Source: Heterobilharzia americana (taxonomy: Eukaryota > Platyhelminthes > Trematoda > Strigeidida > Schistosomatidae). From it: 64,000 nucleotides of DNA. A program made the translations under genes and the position numbers. How positions within the stretch are numbered: position 1 is the stretch's first letter; each line of letters starts with the position of its first letter. Below the pieces are notes generated by a model, which had not been told where the DNA came from, searched no databases, and saw nothing but the letters and a program-made list of their open reading frames with translations. Below, piece after piece: positions 13,287 to 24,900 of the stretch. Location of the stretch: assembly GCA_944470555.2 (NCBI GenBank), contig OX104134.1:72720678-72784677 (forward strand), written 5' to 3'.

Positions 13287-13382
13287 CATGGGTGAGTACT
13301 GTTGAGGAGTCCCGTACTAGGACGAAAGAGCTGTTACAGTGTTCCCATGTTTCCAATGGTTCTCAAACTGATATCGATCCAT
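13287..13382 (+). ncRNA. Hammerhead-like motif with C3-to-T core (SINE family B)
   Basis: The order is GTACTG (helix I strand), TTGAGGA (core; canonical CTGANGA with C3 as T), GTCC-cgtact-style loop-GGAC (stem II), GAAA, a short stem III, then CAGTG (helix I return strand). GAAA and stem II are intact. C3 forms a tertiary pair with G8 in active ribozymes, so the C-to-T change should weaken or abolish cleavage. Other family B copies occur at 12945-13130, 17195-17620 and 20815-20905. Confidence 0.5.
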
Positions 13383-13408
13383 GATGGATGCTGCATCTTT
13401 CTCCCTCT

Positions 13409-13410
<2 letters not shown>

Positions 13411-13453
<43 letters not shown>

Positions 13454-13489
13454 CATAAATATATACATAAATATATACATATATATATG
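13411..13489. repeat. (AT)n microsatellite
   Basis: A perfect AT run of about 36 bp followed by imperfect 'acataaat' units, at the centre of the palindrome. The low-complexity open frames here on both strands are artefacts of the repeat. Confidence 0.95.
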
Positions 13490-13618
13490 AAGAGGGAGAA
13501 AGATGCAGCATCCATCACCCATGACCCTCAAAATGCATCACTGTATTTTGCTCACTAATGAAATGCTTCGCGATGATATCTCGAAGTACTAGTGAGAAGC
13601 CGTGGGGTCAACTAGTCG

Positions 13619-13619
13619 G

Positions 13620-13657
<38 letters not shown>

Positions 13658-13658
13658 T
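13619..13658. repeat. (AT)n microsatellite
   Basis: AT dinucleotide tract with one 'ac' interruption. It separates the palindrome's right arm from the RTE 3' fragment. Confidence 0.95.
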
Positions 13659-13659
13659 A

Positions 13660-14100
13660 CCTAGTCGTCGTCTGTCTCGTTACACAATGTTGGCCGATGA
13701 AAGTTCAGACTGAAAAAGACCCGAGGCGGCCAGACTAAAACATGGCATCAATGTATGCTGTCTTCGGCTGTTGGTTTCAGCAATGTAGGGCGATGCAGAC
13801 TATACGGTTGGAGTCTGCGGGACAAGAAAAACCAGTGGTTGGAGACTCTAGGTGATATGGCTGAGAACCGATGTCACTGGCGCAGATGTATACGAACATC
13901 ATACTCATCTTAACATTACGCCGAATCTCAGCATTTTGTCATTCCTCATTTCTCTCTTTTCGTGCTTCATATTTCTTTTGACTGAGTTTTTCTTATCTTC
14001 ATCTTGCACGTCAATGCCTTTTTACTTGATGAGCTGAAGTAACTGGAACCGTTAAGCAGTTATCCCTGGTCCTATGTTGATTTGGATGGATATATATTTG
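13660..14100 (+). mobile_element. RTE-type non-LTR element, 3' fragment
   Basis: The segment aligns by eye with 60160-60600: 'gttacacaatgttg', 'ggccagactaaaacatggca', 'ccagtggttggagactctag' and 'gtgatatggctg' recur in the same order. In intact elements this stretch encodes the extreme C terminus ('GGQTKTWHQ...W..TLGDMA..RCQWR'). It is followed by the 3' UTR ending near 'cctatgttgattt'. Everything upstream is missing, which is the usual 5' truncation of target-primed insertions. No long open frame survives. Confidence 0.75.
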
Positions 14101-14720
14101 GAGGTGCTTAATTTTCAAAAAACAACCCATAAGTGGATTAAAAATCTATAAAATGAAAAATATTTGCATTCAATTCTGAACCAATAGTAAGCCACGTAAA
14201 GTGTACAGTGATAAAAATAAACGTCCAAAAATATAGTTGTCAACTAAACGTTTAGTTGATGACATAATGGTTACCGTTTGCGAAGAGTTTCTCTTCCAGT
14301 CATTTAGAAATATTTTAACGCTTAAAACTGTATGTGATGAAGTATTATTTCACAGACGTAAAACAGTTTCGAGATAGTGATAGTTGATATTTTCATGGGA
14401 AATCGTCACTTTTACTGAAACTTTTGTGGAAATCTGCAGAATGTAAACATACAATACTCTATGAGAAGTAAAATAAATTCTTTACCAGTGCAGTATAAAC
14501 TGCTAGAACAACATATTCACGTGAAGGTCTGACTTTCTGTCTTCCTTAACCCTGTTTTAAACGACTGTGATACAAGGTTAGTTGTACGTGTTAAGAAAGC
14601 ACTCTATTGTGTCCAGAATAAATTCCCTCACCAAAGCAGCCTGATCTACACATACCAGTCAGTTTTAAGTGATAATAGGTTCCATATTTAATGCTCCATG
14701 TTTCAACTACTTCTGTATAA
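14101..14720. other. No recognised gene
   Basis: AT-rich interval between the RTE fragment and the next SINE; nothing recognised. Confidence 0.45.
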
Positions 14721-14729
14721 CTTGTAATA

Positions 14730-14880
14730 TGTTTGGTGACTAGCAGTGGAATGTCCTCAGCTGGATTTACCTGCACCCCACTAAGTGATGTCGTTCTCAC
14801 TGAGACTTTAAAGCAATACCCACCACTTCAAGCATCAAAGCGTCATCTGTCAGGTCACTGAGACAAGACAGCCACCTCTC
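14730..14880 (-). repeat. SM-alpha-like SINE, hammerhead deleted
   Basis: On the minus strand: CTCAGTGACCTGACAGATGAC (A-box region, with 'gtctcagtgacct'), 'ctcagtgagaacgacatcac', then 'ggggtgcaggtaaatccag'. This is the same order as the copy at 21692-21890. The sequence then runs CTGAGGA directly into 'cattccactgc', so stem II, GAAA and the cleavage site have been lost. Confidence 0.65.
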
Positions 14881-17160
14881 GTGCAACGGGTATCATATGT
14901 TGTCTGATACTTGTGGATACATTTTTTAATGTAGTGATCAAAAACGTTTGTTGGTAAATGGCATTTTATGCCACTTTTTGATCGTACAGCCTAAACTCAG
15001 AAGTTGTCATCATTATGATAGTTATTTGTATTGCAATACCATAATTTTCCTGCTAGAGTCAATGAAATATTTTTATTTTAAAAATTTCCGGACGTCCTTC
15101 TCCATGCTATTTTCCACTTAGTTCTTGTTTAGTAATGGACAAAATTGGTACTTTTATCATCGTTATTTAAAGGTGTAAAATTCATTTCGTAAATCTTTTC
15201 ATGCGAATATAGTTTTAAATCATCTGGTATTCATTGCAGTATATCATATTTAGGATAAGGAAAAGTGTTTTGAAATCGCTTAAAATGTAGTACACTTTAT
15301 ACCGGGAAAGTTACTAGGCTGAGTTCAAAAAGACAAGATCGGAATCCAATGTCACTTCGAAACACAACTGGAATATAACTGCTACTTGTTATGAATACTA
15401 GGTAACGTAAAATTACAGAGTATATTAATCCAGTTCCACCAAGTTAACCTTCATAACTCTTGAGAAGAAAACACACAATCACTTGGCAACATATCTTTTA
15501 GAAAGAGCCATTCAGTCCTTTTAAACAAGAAGTTAAAAAAGGTGTTATCTTGCAAAATGGGAGTGGATGAAATGTCAGAGACCTATCGCATATCCAGTTA
15601 TTCACATACAAATTGAATTTAATCACTTACCTATATTTAAAACTTCCTGTTTTTCAGTGATATGACTGACTCTAAACTATGACAGACTTTTGTTTCAGTT
15701 TAACTTTAACTCAAATGTCACGTACAGTAGTATATATCTTGCCGATCACCTCATACTGAATATAACCCCCACTTTATCTAGTTAAATTTTGGTACACGTT
15801 ACAAATGGTAGGTGAAAAAATCATAGCAACTTTATGAAGTTAGTCCTCTTCCCATATAAAAATACTTTCGCACTTAGAGGCGGAGGTATTGAACACTCAA
15901 GTAGACTGTAAAAGCTCTGAACAGCGTTTTAATTCAAAACTATAAAAGTATTTGCATGAAGGTGAAGGTTTGCGGCTTTCATTGTCTTTTTAGACAAAAG
16001 CACTAGCACAAACTACTTTAATTCTAGTAGATTATATTCACCAAAAGAGCAGTATATATAAATGTATATATATTCTATGCATTCTGAATTGTATTTACTG
16101 CATGCAGACATGCAATAAAGCACGCTTGATTAGTTTTAAATACATGTTAAATATTATTCCCATTTATCTTCCATCCTATCAACAGTACGTTTTTACTTCC
16201 CAACTGATGTGAATATTTATAAAATAGGAACTAGGAGTGATTAATGATTCAAGCTAAACAAATTAGATACGAAGGCTAAAACAAACAAGCAAAATTCAAG
16301 AAAGTGGAAATTATGTACACTGAGATCACGTCTCTTAATAAACAATATGGTGCCACTTTGTACAGAAGTAATGGTTGTTTTTCCATAATTTCAATTTTTT
16401 CCATGGAATCTGATTTACTACCGGGACTTCAGTTGCATCTAAACAGATCTCATTTGCAACCTTTGTCTCTATGCTCCCCTTAATATTATTTACTTCTCTA
16501 TTCCTCTTCTCTACTTTGCGTTACATTACCTTTTGTTTTTGCTGTTTTTGTTATAGAGTATGCCTAGATAAAGCTACATGTTTTTCAGCTACTTATTGTT
16601 GATCTGCTACAAGGGAAGGAAAAACACTCTAAACAGAAAATGAATAACAACTTAGCAAGCTTATATACTAAACAGTTTGTAAATGTTTGTCCAAAACTTA
16701 ACTACACGTAAGGATTTGAGCCTTCTCTTTCAAAGATGCACTAGTCGTGTTTACATTTGTTAATAGTAGAAATACTAATCTGACTGCACTAAGGTTAGTT
16801 AGGTTGATGATCACTGATTCGAATGCTAGGGAACATGCTAATTCTATCTTCTCTCTGAACTGTAAGCCATCTCTATCACTCTGTGCACCATAGAATTATC
16901 AATACAATAATGAGTAATCTTACTACACAATATCTACATGATATTTGTTGGGCTGTACTGAACAAGTGGTATTTTTTAATAACGGCACAGAATAAAGATG
17001 TAGTTAAAATGAAACAATTTTTTGAAGAAAATTTACGTTTGAACACAAAACAATGTTCAGTTTAGGTGTGTATAGAAAATGACTTGTTTCACGGAATGAC
17101 ATCAGCTATAGAGAACCAATGTAAACATAGGGTCATTGGACGACTCTTTTGCACAGTATA
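14881..17160. other. No recognised gene
   Basis: AT-rich sequence with small unsupported open frames only; no repeat or gene recognised. Confidence 0.45.
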
Positions 17161-17194
17161 GGACTCCAACACTTAGCACTGATGAACTTGACAT

Positions 17195-17620
17195 GGATAA
17201 AGCTCAGGACTTTCGGGTGTCATGACCAGTAGCTAACCATTCATACACTGAGTTGGAATCCAATGGTTCACATTTGCCTACTTCAGTCAACTCGCAATAT
17301 AGAACGACTACCATCCAGTTCCAGCAATGAGCATTTGTTCCAGCAGTCGATTTGGTTGATACTACAAGTCATGGTTACTCATAAAAACTTTGGGCATTCA
17401 ACCTCGAAGCATGTTACCAATGAACATTAGACTGCAATTCAGTTTTAGCGTTTGTGGATACTGGTTGATTACAAATTAGTGCTGGTCACGGACTGAAATC
17501 ACTTGGGGAATTATTCGGTAACAGGAAGCGCTAGATAACTACTTCTTTCTAGTATGTATACGTAATGTTGAAAAGTCCCAGGATAGAACGAAACAGCTAT
17601 TCAGTGCTCCAAGGTATTTT
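17195..17620 (+). repeat. SINE family B, degenerate
   Basis: The right end (about 17565-17620) reads TTGAAAAG-tccc-...-CGAAAC-agctatt-CAGTGCTCC, a decayed version of the family B hammerhead-like segment. Upstream text (around 17255-17290) has a weak tRNA-like arrangement. The core is mutated and stem II is broken, so no ribozyme activity is expected. Confidence 0.4.
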
Positions 17621-17629
17621 ATAGTCTTA

Positions 17630-18410
17630 CAATGAGCTTCACTTTATGATAAATACTTCCTTGTAATAAGGTATTAAAATGTAGTAATTATGCAAAACTA
17701 AAAAGTGTGGGTAAAATCGGCATTAATATTCTTACATTCGGTGATAACTGTGTCGATAACAATACATAATACATATGCTGAATCATCTCTGCCTTTTTAA
17801 TTTAGCAGTTATCGTTTATAACAATGATAATGCGGAGCAAACTAGAATGATCGTGAGGATGTATGACTTTGTATTATTTTCACTCGCCCTGTGCTATGAA
17901 GTACAGTCACCCCCTTGTCCATTGAACTTTCAGGGAGATATGCTGCACATAGTCACCTTTCTTTATTTCATATTACGTACAGTAATTAAATTTAGGACCT
18001 TTTCTTATTTAAATATACGAGTATATTTTAACATTTAGTTTTCCCAAATCAAAGGAAACGTGGAACAGAAAACTATATTTAATGATGGGTTGGGACTAAG
18101 TCTAATTTACTGATTGATTTTCTCATCTCTTCTGTTTACTCTGGTTTGCTAATATTCCTCTGAAGTACTGAAACCGAGAAAGTGCATCCACTTGTCCACT
18201 TGCTTAGCCAGTATTCATTAGTGTTGTTCACAAATAAAATCATAGTTGAATCTCATTTTGAGTGACAAGAGATATAAGGTATATTAGTACGAATCTCAAT
18301 CTGGTTGATATCAATAATTCTGACGTCTCATGGCTAGAGTCCAAACTTAACTTCTTCAGGAAAATAATCAGGAATTAAAATGTCAAAGGTGCATAGCATT
18401 AGGAATATTC
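17630..18410. other. No recognised gene
   Basis: AT-rich sequence with one 87-residue frame (17775-18038) that lacks recognisable motifs. I see no gene. Confidence 0.4.
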
Positions 18411-18419
18411 TAACCCATC

Positions 18420-19290
18420 CCAAAAGTATGCTGGCTATTTGTAAATGACACATCTACTGTGCTGAAGTCGGAGAATATCTAGAGTTTTTCGCATACATTA
18501 GCTCTACAGTAGATGAGATCCAACTCACCTATGAATTAGAAAATGAAGAATTATCTATACTGGGTGGCAAAATCAATAGGATGGAAGATGGAAGCTTAGA
18601 TACCAGTGTTCAGAACAGATTCGAATAGATACTTGGATTTCACATTATCTCACCATCATCTCATGACCTTATATCAAAGTAGGATCGATAAAATGTTTGA
18701 CTGGTAAGTCGGAAAGCCTAAGTATGGAAATGAAATACGTCACACAGACACTAATTCTTAATAATTATCCTCCGGAATTTATTCAAAAGTATGTAAGGAT
18801 TGACAAGAGAAAGAGTGGTAATGTTAATGGTGATTGCAACATACTTAAAGGGAGAATTCAAATCCTCTGTAATGTTGCAGTATAAAAAGACACATAGGAA
18901 ATTTTACGTAGGATTCTTAACAATGCTGGGATTAGGGTGGCATTTAAACCCACAAACACTTTCAGAGAGAAACCTTTTAAACTAAAAGATCCAATACAAC
19001 CAATTAGGAAAAGCAACCGAACCTTTCAAGTACCATGTAATAATTGTGATAGATATAGATCAAATCAGCCGTTCTGGGCAGTCAGAACATCAGAACACAA
19101 AAATTTAGTGAAACATACAGTGGTAGACCCTACTAAGATAAGCAATTTAGAGCAAAACTCGGCTATCGCTCTGCGTGAAGTGATCCATAATCATACTAAC
19201 TATACTCTACAACAGTGCCGACGTTTTTCCCTTACATTAGATCGAAAGAATTTATGTTCATTAATGATAATTTATTACCCATGACTTTGA
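18420..19290 (+). pseudogene. Penelope-like element, RT motif C to GIY-YIG
   Basis: The start (about 18436) reads VNDTSTVLKSENI, the YVDD region with the box lost. Next come YELENEELSI and MEDGSLDTSV, as in the 8990-9780 copy. After frameshifts, YKKTHRKFYVGFLTMLG is followed by VAFKPTNTFREKPFKLKDPI, the conserved PLE linker. The frame 18937-19284 then carries the GIY-YIG endonuclease region: FQVPCNNCDRY, EHKNLVKH, then NSAIALREVIHNH. The GIY and YIG tyrosine/glycine motifs are not intact. Stops and frameshifts show it is dead. It is collinear with a full PLE C-terminal half. Confidence 0.8.
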
Positions 19291-19499
19291 TAAGACAAAA
19301 TGTAATATACTGACAACTACCCACATAGAAAAATTACTTTTGGTAGATTCACTGATGCAAATAACTATTTTGAGATCTCGTAAACCCTTCAAAATGATTT
19401 TAGTCAAAAGGCGGCCAACGTTTCGTGAAGAGATAATCATCGCATAAATACCTTACAGTGTTTCACATCCCCAATGCGTAAAATGTCACTGATTCGATT

Positions 19500-20440
19500 G
19501 CTATACTGTGAGCACATTTGGATGCATGATGGAGGGAAAGGATGAATTAGAAAGCAATCACAACCTTATCAACAACATACCCAACTACAACAAATTTCCA
19601 CTGAAGCAGGAATTGGACAACAGACTGTCATAAATGAATGTTTTAGACAATCAAACCAACGCGGAGAATTGGTGACTCAAATGTACAGAAAGCCAACACA
19701 CACCGTTCAAATCCTGAACTACAGTAGCAACAACCCTACAGCACACAAAAGTAGTTTCGTACAGACTTTATTGGGAAGAACAAGAACACACTGCAGAACA
19801 ATCACTTCACGGAGAAAGGAAAATTACTTGGTATTTGTCCTATAGAAAAACGGTTACCAAGGAAACCTCATCAAAAGACACTTATCCAGTTAATAATGAG
19901 CTACAAATTCATTCATGAAATCAGAGAACGAATCGTCCTACGATATATAGTGAACATAGATCCCAGTAAGATAACCGAGGCCATTTGGAATTGGTGTGGC
20001 TCATCATACGCAAACTAAAAGATGCAACAACCAAAGCAGATAAACTAAATTTCATTTACGAAATCACCCGAAACTACTCTGATACACACCACGCAATGCG
20101 ACCACTCTCTTTCCCCTCCTTTGCATGGAAATCAGATAAAAACTAGATGTAATGTCATTTAATATCCTATGTTAACGCTTCTTCAGAGCTAAGCAAATGA
20201 ATTCGTTTTCAAAAAGGTAGAGATTTTGGACATTGGAGAAGTGAAGAATACGAGAGAATCGCTAGAAACTTGGCAACCAGGTCAATCAACAATCAATAAA
20301 TGTATAGATGTGGCCCCAATCTATCAACTAATAGGACGGACAATTAACGACTAGAGGGTCGAAGATCAAGTAGAGAATAGGCCAAGTGGGAAATCTATGA
20401 CATCAATGACACAACAATCAAAGGAAACCACAGAAGATAC
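19500..20440 (+). pseudogene. Second Penelope-like element, RT thumb and GIY-YIG end
   Basis: A different PLE family starts just after the previous one. About 19660-19790 reads GELVTQMYRKPTHTVQILNY followed by NNPTAHKSSFVQTLL, the RT C-terminal block typical of PLEs ('YRKPTHT...HP..HK...V.TL..R'). About 20222-20340 reads VEILDIGEVKNTRESLETWQ, then INKCIDVAPIYQLI, matching the GIY-YIG domain end ('V.....REFLEAW.S...INRHIDL.P.Y'). The GIY-YIG core between them is scrambled. Several stops and shifts make it a dead copy. Confidence 0.75.
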
Positions 20441-20810
20441 TAATTCGTCAGGACAAGCCACTGAGCAACTCACACAGAAATTCTGATAACTCATTTCTTA
20501 CTGAAGTCAGTGATGAAGATGTTGTCTAGAAAGACTACGAAATCTTCACAAACAAACCATAAAGCTCACAATACAAACAGCTACATGTATTAGCTGTCCG
20601 TTAGAAATAGAAAATAAATCTGCTTAGCCTGGTATCTGCAAATATTCGTGGAATTCTTCAAAAACATCCGGTATATTCAACTGTATTTGCTTTTCTACCA
20701 CAGTTACCTCCTAATAAACTGATGATATACCAAACATTTCTAGTTAACCGCCCCAGGTAGTTCTTGTTGATGAAAAACTAATAAGAGTAATTTCCAGGGA
20801 ATACTATTAT
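20441..20810. other. No recognised gene
   Basis: Possibly the 3' flank or UTR of the preceding PLE; nothing recognised. Confidence 0.4.
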
Positions 20811-20814
20811 CGTA

Positions 20815-20905
20815 TTTTGAGGGGATTTCGTCACGAACTGACATCAACTGGTGAACCATTCAAAACCTGGGGACACCGGACAGCTATTAGTGTTTCTCCA
20901 AATGA
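20815..20905 (-). repeat. SINE family B 3' fragment
   Basis: On the minus strand: 'agaaacac...agctgtcc-ggtg-tccccagg' followed by 'aatggttcaccagttgatgtc'. This matches the 3' part of the family B copies near 13 kb (gaaccatt...ctgatatcag). The 5' half of the hammerhead core is absent. Confidence 0.5.
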
Positions 20906-21555
20906 TGTCATTTCATGATGAATACTACCATGAAAGACTATTATTGTTATAAACAGTTCATACTTCTGTGTATAAACAAACCCTAACGTCTTAAACACCT
21001 CATTTTCAACTACAACAATGTGTACTCAGAAACAGCTCGATTCTGGAGCAATGCTTGTACGAGGTTTATTTATCAAGGAAGGATAAAGAATGTTATATTA
21101 GAACGTTTGCTTGATGTAATATCCAAAGCAATAATATGCCTTTCATGTATGTCAATGGTTCATTCAAAGTGATATGAGCACGTGGTCCGACATAATGTAC
21201 AGCATCCAAAGCTTATTATCTTAGTGGATGGGATTTAAAGTTCCTTATTCTCTTAGTAAAGGAATCCAAATGGAATCAGACCCACGACGTTAAACATCTT
21301 TTATCAATTCAGTAATCAAGTGTGTCTCGAAATTTAACACTATCTGAACGATATTTTGGTTGTCTTTTCTGATAGATTCCACCTAACAACTTCTTGGTAA
21401 CTGAGATGTGGCTAATAAAGTTGAAAATTTTCAAATGCTGATCACCGATCATAACTAAAATTAAATTCAGTCCTACATAGAACAGCTGTTACCTAAACAG
21501 TTCGTTATGCGATTTCAGACAATTAAAAATTGCTGTTTATTGGCTTACTTGTTAT
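20906..21555. other. No recognised gene
   Basis: AT-rich interval; nothing recognised. Confidence 0.4.
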
Positions 21556-21564
21556 TCTCGGTTG

Positions 21565-21691
21565 TTTTATTGAATCGAATTGTTCGACCTCTATTAGTAT
21601 ATGGGCTCCTATGCGGGTGCGTCGAGACTGCCTGAACGGTAACTATGATAATTTGCTTGCTTGTGGCTAGCAGAATAATCCAGGGGGCGCG
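21565..21691 (-). repeat. SM-alpha-like SINE, 3' part
   Basis: On the minus strand the segment begins inside a hammerhead remnant (TGAAACGCGC, then CTGGAT) and runs through 'tgctagccac' to the shared SINE tail 'cgcataggagcccatat', also present at about 38540-38580 and 42440-42480. The 5' half, including the CTGANGA core, is missing. It abuts the plus-strand copy at about 21692. Confidence 0.7.
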
Positions 21692-21886
21692 TTTCATGCC
21701 TCCGTGGAATAGTGAATAACGCCTTGGCGTTTGAAGAGATGGGTACGAGTTTCGAGTCTCAGTGGGAACAGCATCACTCACTGGGGTGCAGGTACATCCA
21801 GCTGACGAGTCCCATGTAGGACGAAACGCGCGTCCTGGATTCTTCTGCTGTCCATAACCAAGGAAACTGTCATAATTAAAAATCCC

Positions 21887-21890
<4 letters not shown>
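21692..21890 (+). repeat. SM-alpha-like SINE with Pol III-type promoter and hammerhead
   Basis: An A-box-like tract (gTGGAATAGTGAATAA) and a B-box-like GAGTTTCGAGTCTC stand at tRNA-like spacing, followed by 'cagtgggaacagcatcactc' and a complete hammerhead core at 21796-21840, then an (AT)n tract. The order matches the schistosome SM-alpha family known to carry hammerhead ribozymes. Related copies lie at 14730, 35340, 37440, 38535, 42420 and 61510. The element has no coding capacity; the open frame over it on the other strand is spurious. Confidence 0.8.
21796..21840 (+). ncRNA. Hammerhead ribozyme, apparently intact core
   Basis: Helix I is ATCCAG (21796-21801) with CTGGAT (21835-21840), six perfect pairs. 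The core CTGACGA (21802-21808) fits CUGANGA. Stem II is GTCC/GGAC (21809-21812 and 21819-21822) with loop CATGTA. GAAA follows at 21823-21826. Stem III is short: A26-T33, C27-G32 and G28-C31 around two bases. The predicted cleavage is after C21834 (GUC). All invariant positions are present. The weak stem III is usual for this genomic type, and activity as a dimer is possible. Confidence 0.85.

Positions 21891-21935
<45 letters not shown>
21891..21935. repeat. (AT)n microsatellite
   Basis: Perfect AT dinucleotide run directly after the SM-alpha-like SINE. Confidence 0.95.
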
Positions 21936-21939
<4 letters not shown>

Positions 21940-21959
21940 AGAATGTGAATGAAGAATAT

Positions 21960-24900
21960 TGCGTTAAATAAATTCTCACCAGGTTCTACAGTTATAAAAT
22001 CAATTTTGTTGACATATTAATAGCCAGAATTTACGGCGAATGTATTTAGGAGTGGGTTTGGAATTACAATTAAAATTTGACTGTATAAGATTATGAATGG
22101 TAGTGTAATTTATATATGCATGTCAATTGTGGTGATAAGTGTAAACTTTGTCAATTGATTGGTGATCAGAAGTATGGGGAAGGAAAATTATTGATAAAGT
22201 TCAAGGTTACATTGTGTCAAGAGAGCGATTAGTACAAAGAATGACATGAGGGGAATGACCTAAAGGCAGAAATGGAGTGGATATGTCATCAAAGGAGTCA
22301 GATTTTAATTATAATTAAACAGTAAGTGTTTTCACTTCTACTGATGAGTCCTAGTAATTAGTGACAATAAACATGAAACTTATCTACTGGGTTTACAAAC
22401 TGTTAACTTGGAAAACTAGTTGACATTTAAACAGTTAATCACTACTTGATGAGTTATAAATCGTCAAAAAAGCATTGGTAACCAGGCTTTGAAATGGGTT
22501 TTCTGAGTTTTAACAGACACATTGGAAATCTATTGCGCGACATTAGCAGACAAACTAACTTATCAGTTATAGACCCTGAAAAACACAGAACAGAAAGTAC
22601 AGATGAAAATGGAGTAACATTGGTCCATAATAATATTCACTTTCACCACAGATATTAAACCGAGTGTTTTAATAATTCATTTTTGATAAGAAGGGAAATC
22701 TCTTAATTAGTCATTTTGATTCAGATTATTTCATCCACAGAGACGGTTGCTTTCTTCCTGTCTTGGTAAGCAATACTGCTATGCTGTGTGCCCCATAAAA
22801 ACTGATGCACAAATATTCTAATTCTGACTAGTTGGGAAAAATCCATGTACATTATGTTAATTAATACATGTTTTAATCTAAAATAAATATGTTTGATTAA
22901 TGTAAGCATTATGCAATGTCTGCAGGCACTAGTGGAAATTTTCCGGAACCGCGTAGACTAGTAATAGTTGTTCGCTTACATTTAGTAATCATAGTCAGAC
23001 AGAGGAAAGCGTGTCAGTAATTGTCATTTGTACACATGTACATGTATACATACCCGTACATATATTCAAGCAGCAGCAGCAATACTAATAATAATAATTG
23101 TATATATTTTGCTGGATAATCACTACTTCCGCTAAATTGCACAGCAGTGCCATTTGCCCTTATAAAGTATCTAGCCGTAAGTAAGCATATCATTCATCTC
23201 TATTAAGTGCATGATTAATAATTGTGTTTTGACGGATAAGATGATTTTTACGTGGATAATAAAAATACATTTAGCTCAAAAATAAATAATGCGTACATAT
23301 TTTGAAATACTGAATACTCAGCGTATTCCAATCTAATTTGCATAAAATACTCAGTTGGCATCAGAACAATTTTATTGCCTGCTTCAATTAAATTTTTAGC
23401 TTAGAAGCATTTCAGTGTCCAGCTAGATACTTGTTTAATTTTATTGACAGAGTTATCTATTACACTAACGAAATACTAGCCAGAAATGTGAATTCGATTC
23501 AGAGAGTAGTCGCAACATTCGATCTGTATACTAAACCATAAACATATCTTGCTATAACTACCTTTACCATATTCAGAGTGGGATACTTCTGCTACTCTTC
23601 AGTTATGCATATCGCACGGTAAAGTGCAAAACAACTTAGGAAAATCTATTTGATGGATAGTAATAATGGAATTGCGTGTAAGAGGAATAGGATTTTGTAA
23701 TCCTGGTAAATTGCAGTTTAGTGTTAATTTGTTCACCTAAAATAACATATACTGAGATGTGGTACATACATTCAAGCAGTGAATCAGAAGTTCGAACCCA
23801 TCTGCACTTCCTAACGTGTGAAATGCTAGGTGAAACCATAAATTCTCCTACCAGAGGTTTGACTCATTGTCCAGCAAGACAACTCATTATGTATTTGATG
23901 GCTCAAGTTTCAAATAATTCTTTTTATTAGACAAAATATAAGTTCTATAAATGTTAGGGTCGAAATTTGACCTGAAAGAACTGAAAATAATGAATACATA
24001 TTTTACTCGAGTTTGAGACTACTCGAGGGCAAATATCCTTCATCACACACTACTATTTCTTAAAATTCATTCATACAACGTTTTGCTCTCTTATGATTCT
24101 GTACCTAAGGCTTGTACGTATAGTAAGCTATAAGCTAAATGACCGAATGTCCACAAACCACATATAGAAATACAAATTTAGTGTTTATCAGTGACTCCCC
24201 TGGAGTGAGAATTTCCTGAGCTTGATTAAAATTAGCGTCACCAGTGGAAAGTTCTACAATAGTGTATTTGTCAGTTATTCTTCTGAATTTTCATGATATA
24301 TGAGAAGAGAAACACCTTTGTAAGTTTAAGTAACTCCGAGAATCGGGTTCACAAATTTTGTTGATAGCTAGTGGGCAAATTTTATATAATCTGCTCTCTG
24401 AATTCTTACATTATCAATGAAACTTATTTTGTATTGTCTCAGTAAGGATGGAGGAAACAACTGAAGAGCCATTATTAAATCTGAGATAAATACTATTGTC
24501 CTATGAGCCAAAATGCAACGAACCAAGTATCTTCAACATTAGCCAGCATTCAAAGGTCATGATAAGCAACTGTCTGCCCAGATTTACTATACGATAGCAC
24601 TCATTATGATGGTATATTTAAAAATTATGAGAGACTAGTGCTTCTCAGCCTGTCGTTAAGTCTGTGCACCATGGTTTTTGAAAATCTTTAGTTGTACCCA
24701 CTCAAATGAGTAAAAACAGGAGTAAATACACTACAATGCAAATAATAAAATAATCCAAGTGTCTGTGGTGTGAAAAATGATTCCAAGTTTTAGTCACCAT
24801 TGAATTTTGCACGACAGGATTTATTATAACCAGGCAGTGAGTCTATGTTTAGTATTATGCATATTAATCAAGTATGAGATACGTGTTTTATGAACAAGAG

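Larger units (their letters stand above)
13190..13620. repeat. Large imperfect palindrome around an (AT)n tract
   Basis: The outer left arm, from about 13193 (tccgactagttgacccc) to 13286, is nearly the reverse complement of about 13514-13620. An inner pair, about 13383-13411 (atggatgctgcatc) and 13489-13515, is also inverted. The segment 13287-13382, holding a family B hammerhead-like core, interrupts the left arm only. The centre is (AT)n with 'acat' interruptions. The arms appear to be inverted copies of family B SINE sequence. Confidence 0.75.

Noticed and set aside
13302..13531. Open frames with long Ile-Tyr runs on both strands
   Set aside because: They are translations of the (AT)n microsatellite and its flanks.
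21545..21979. 144-residue minus-strand open frame
   Set aside because: It runs across two SINE copies in opposite orientations and an (AT)n tract; not a gene.
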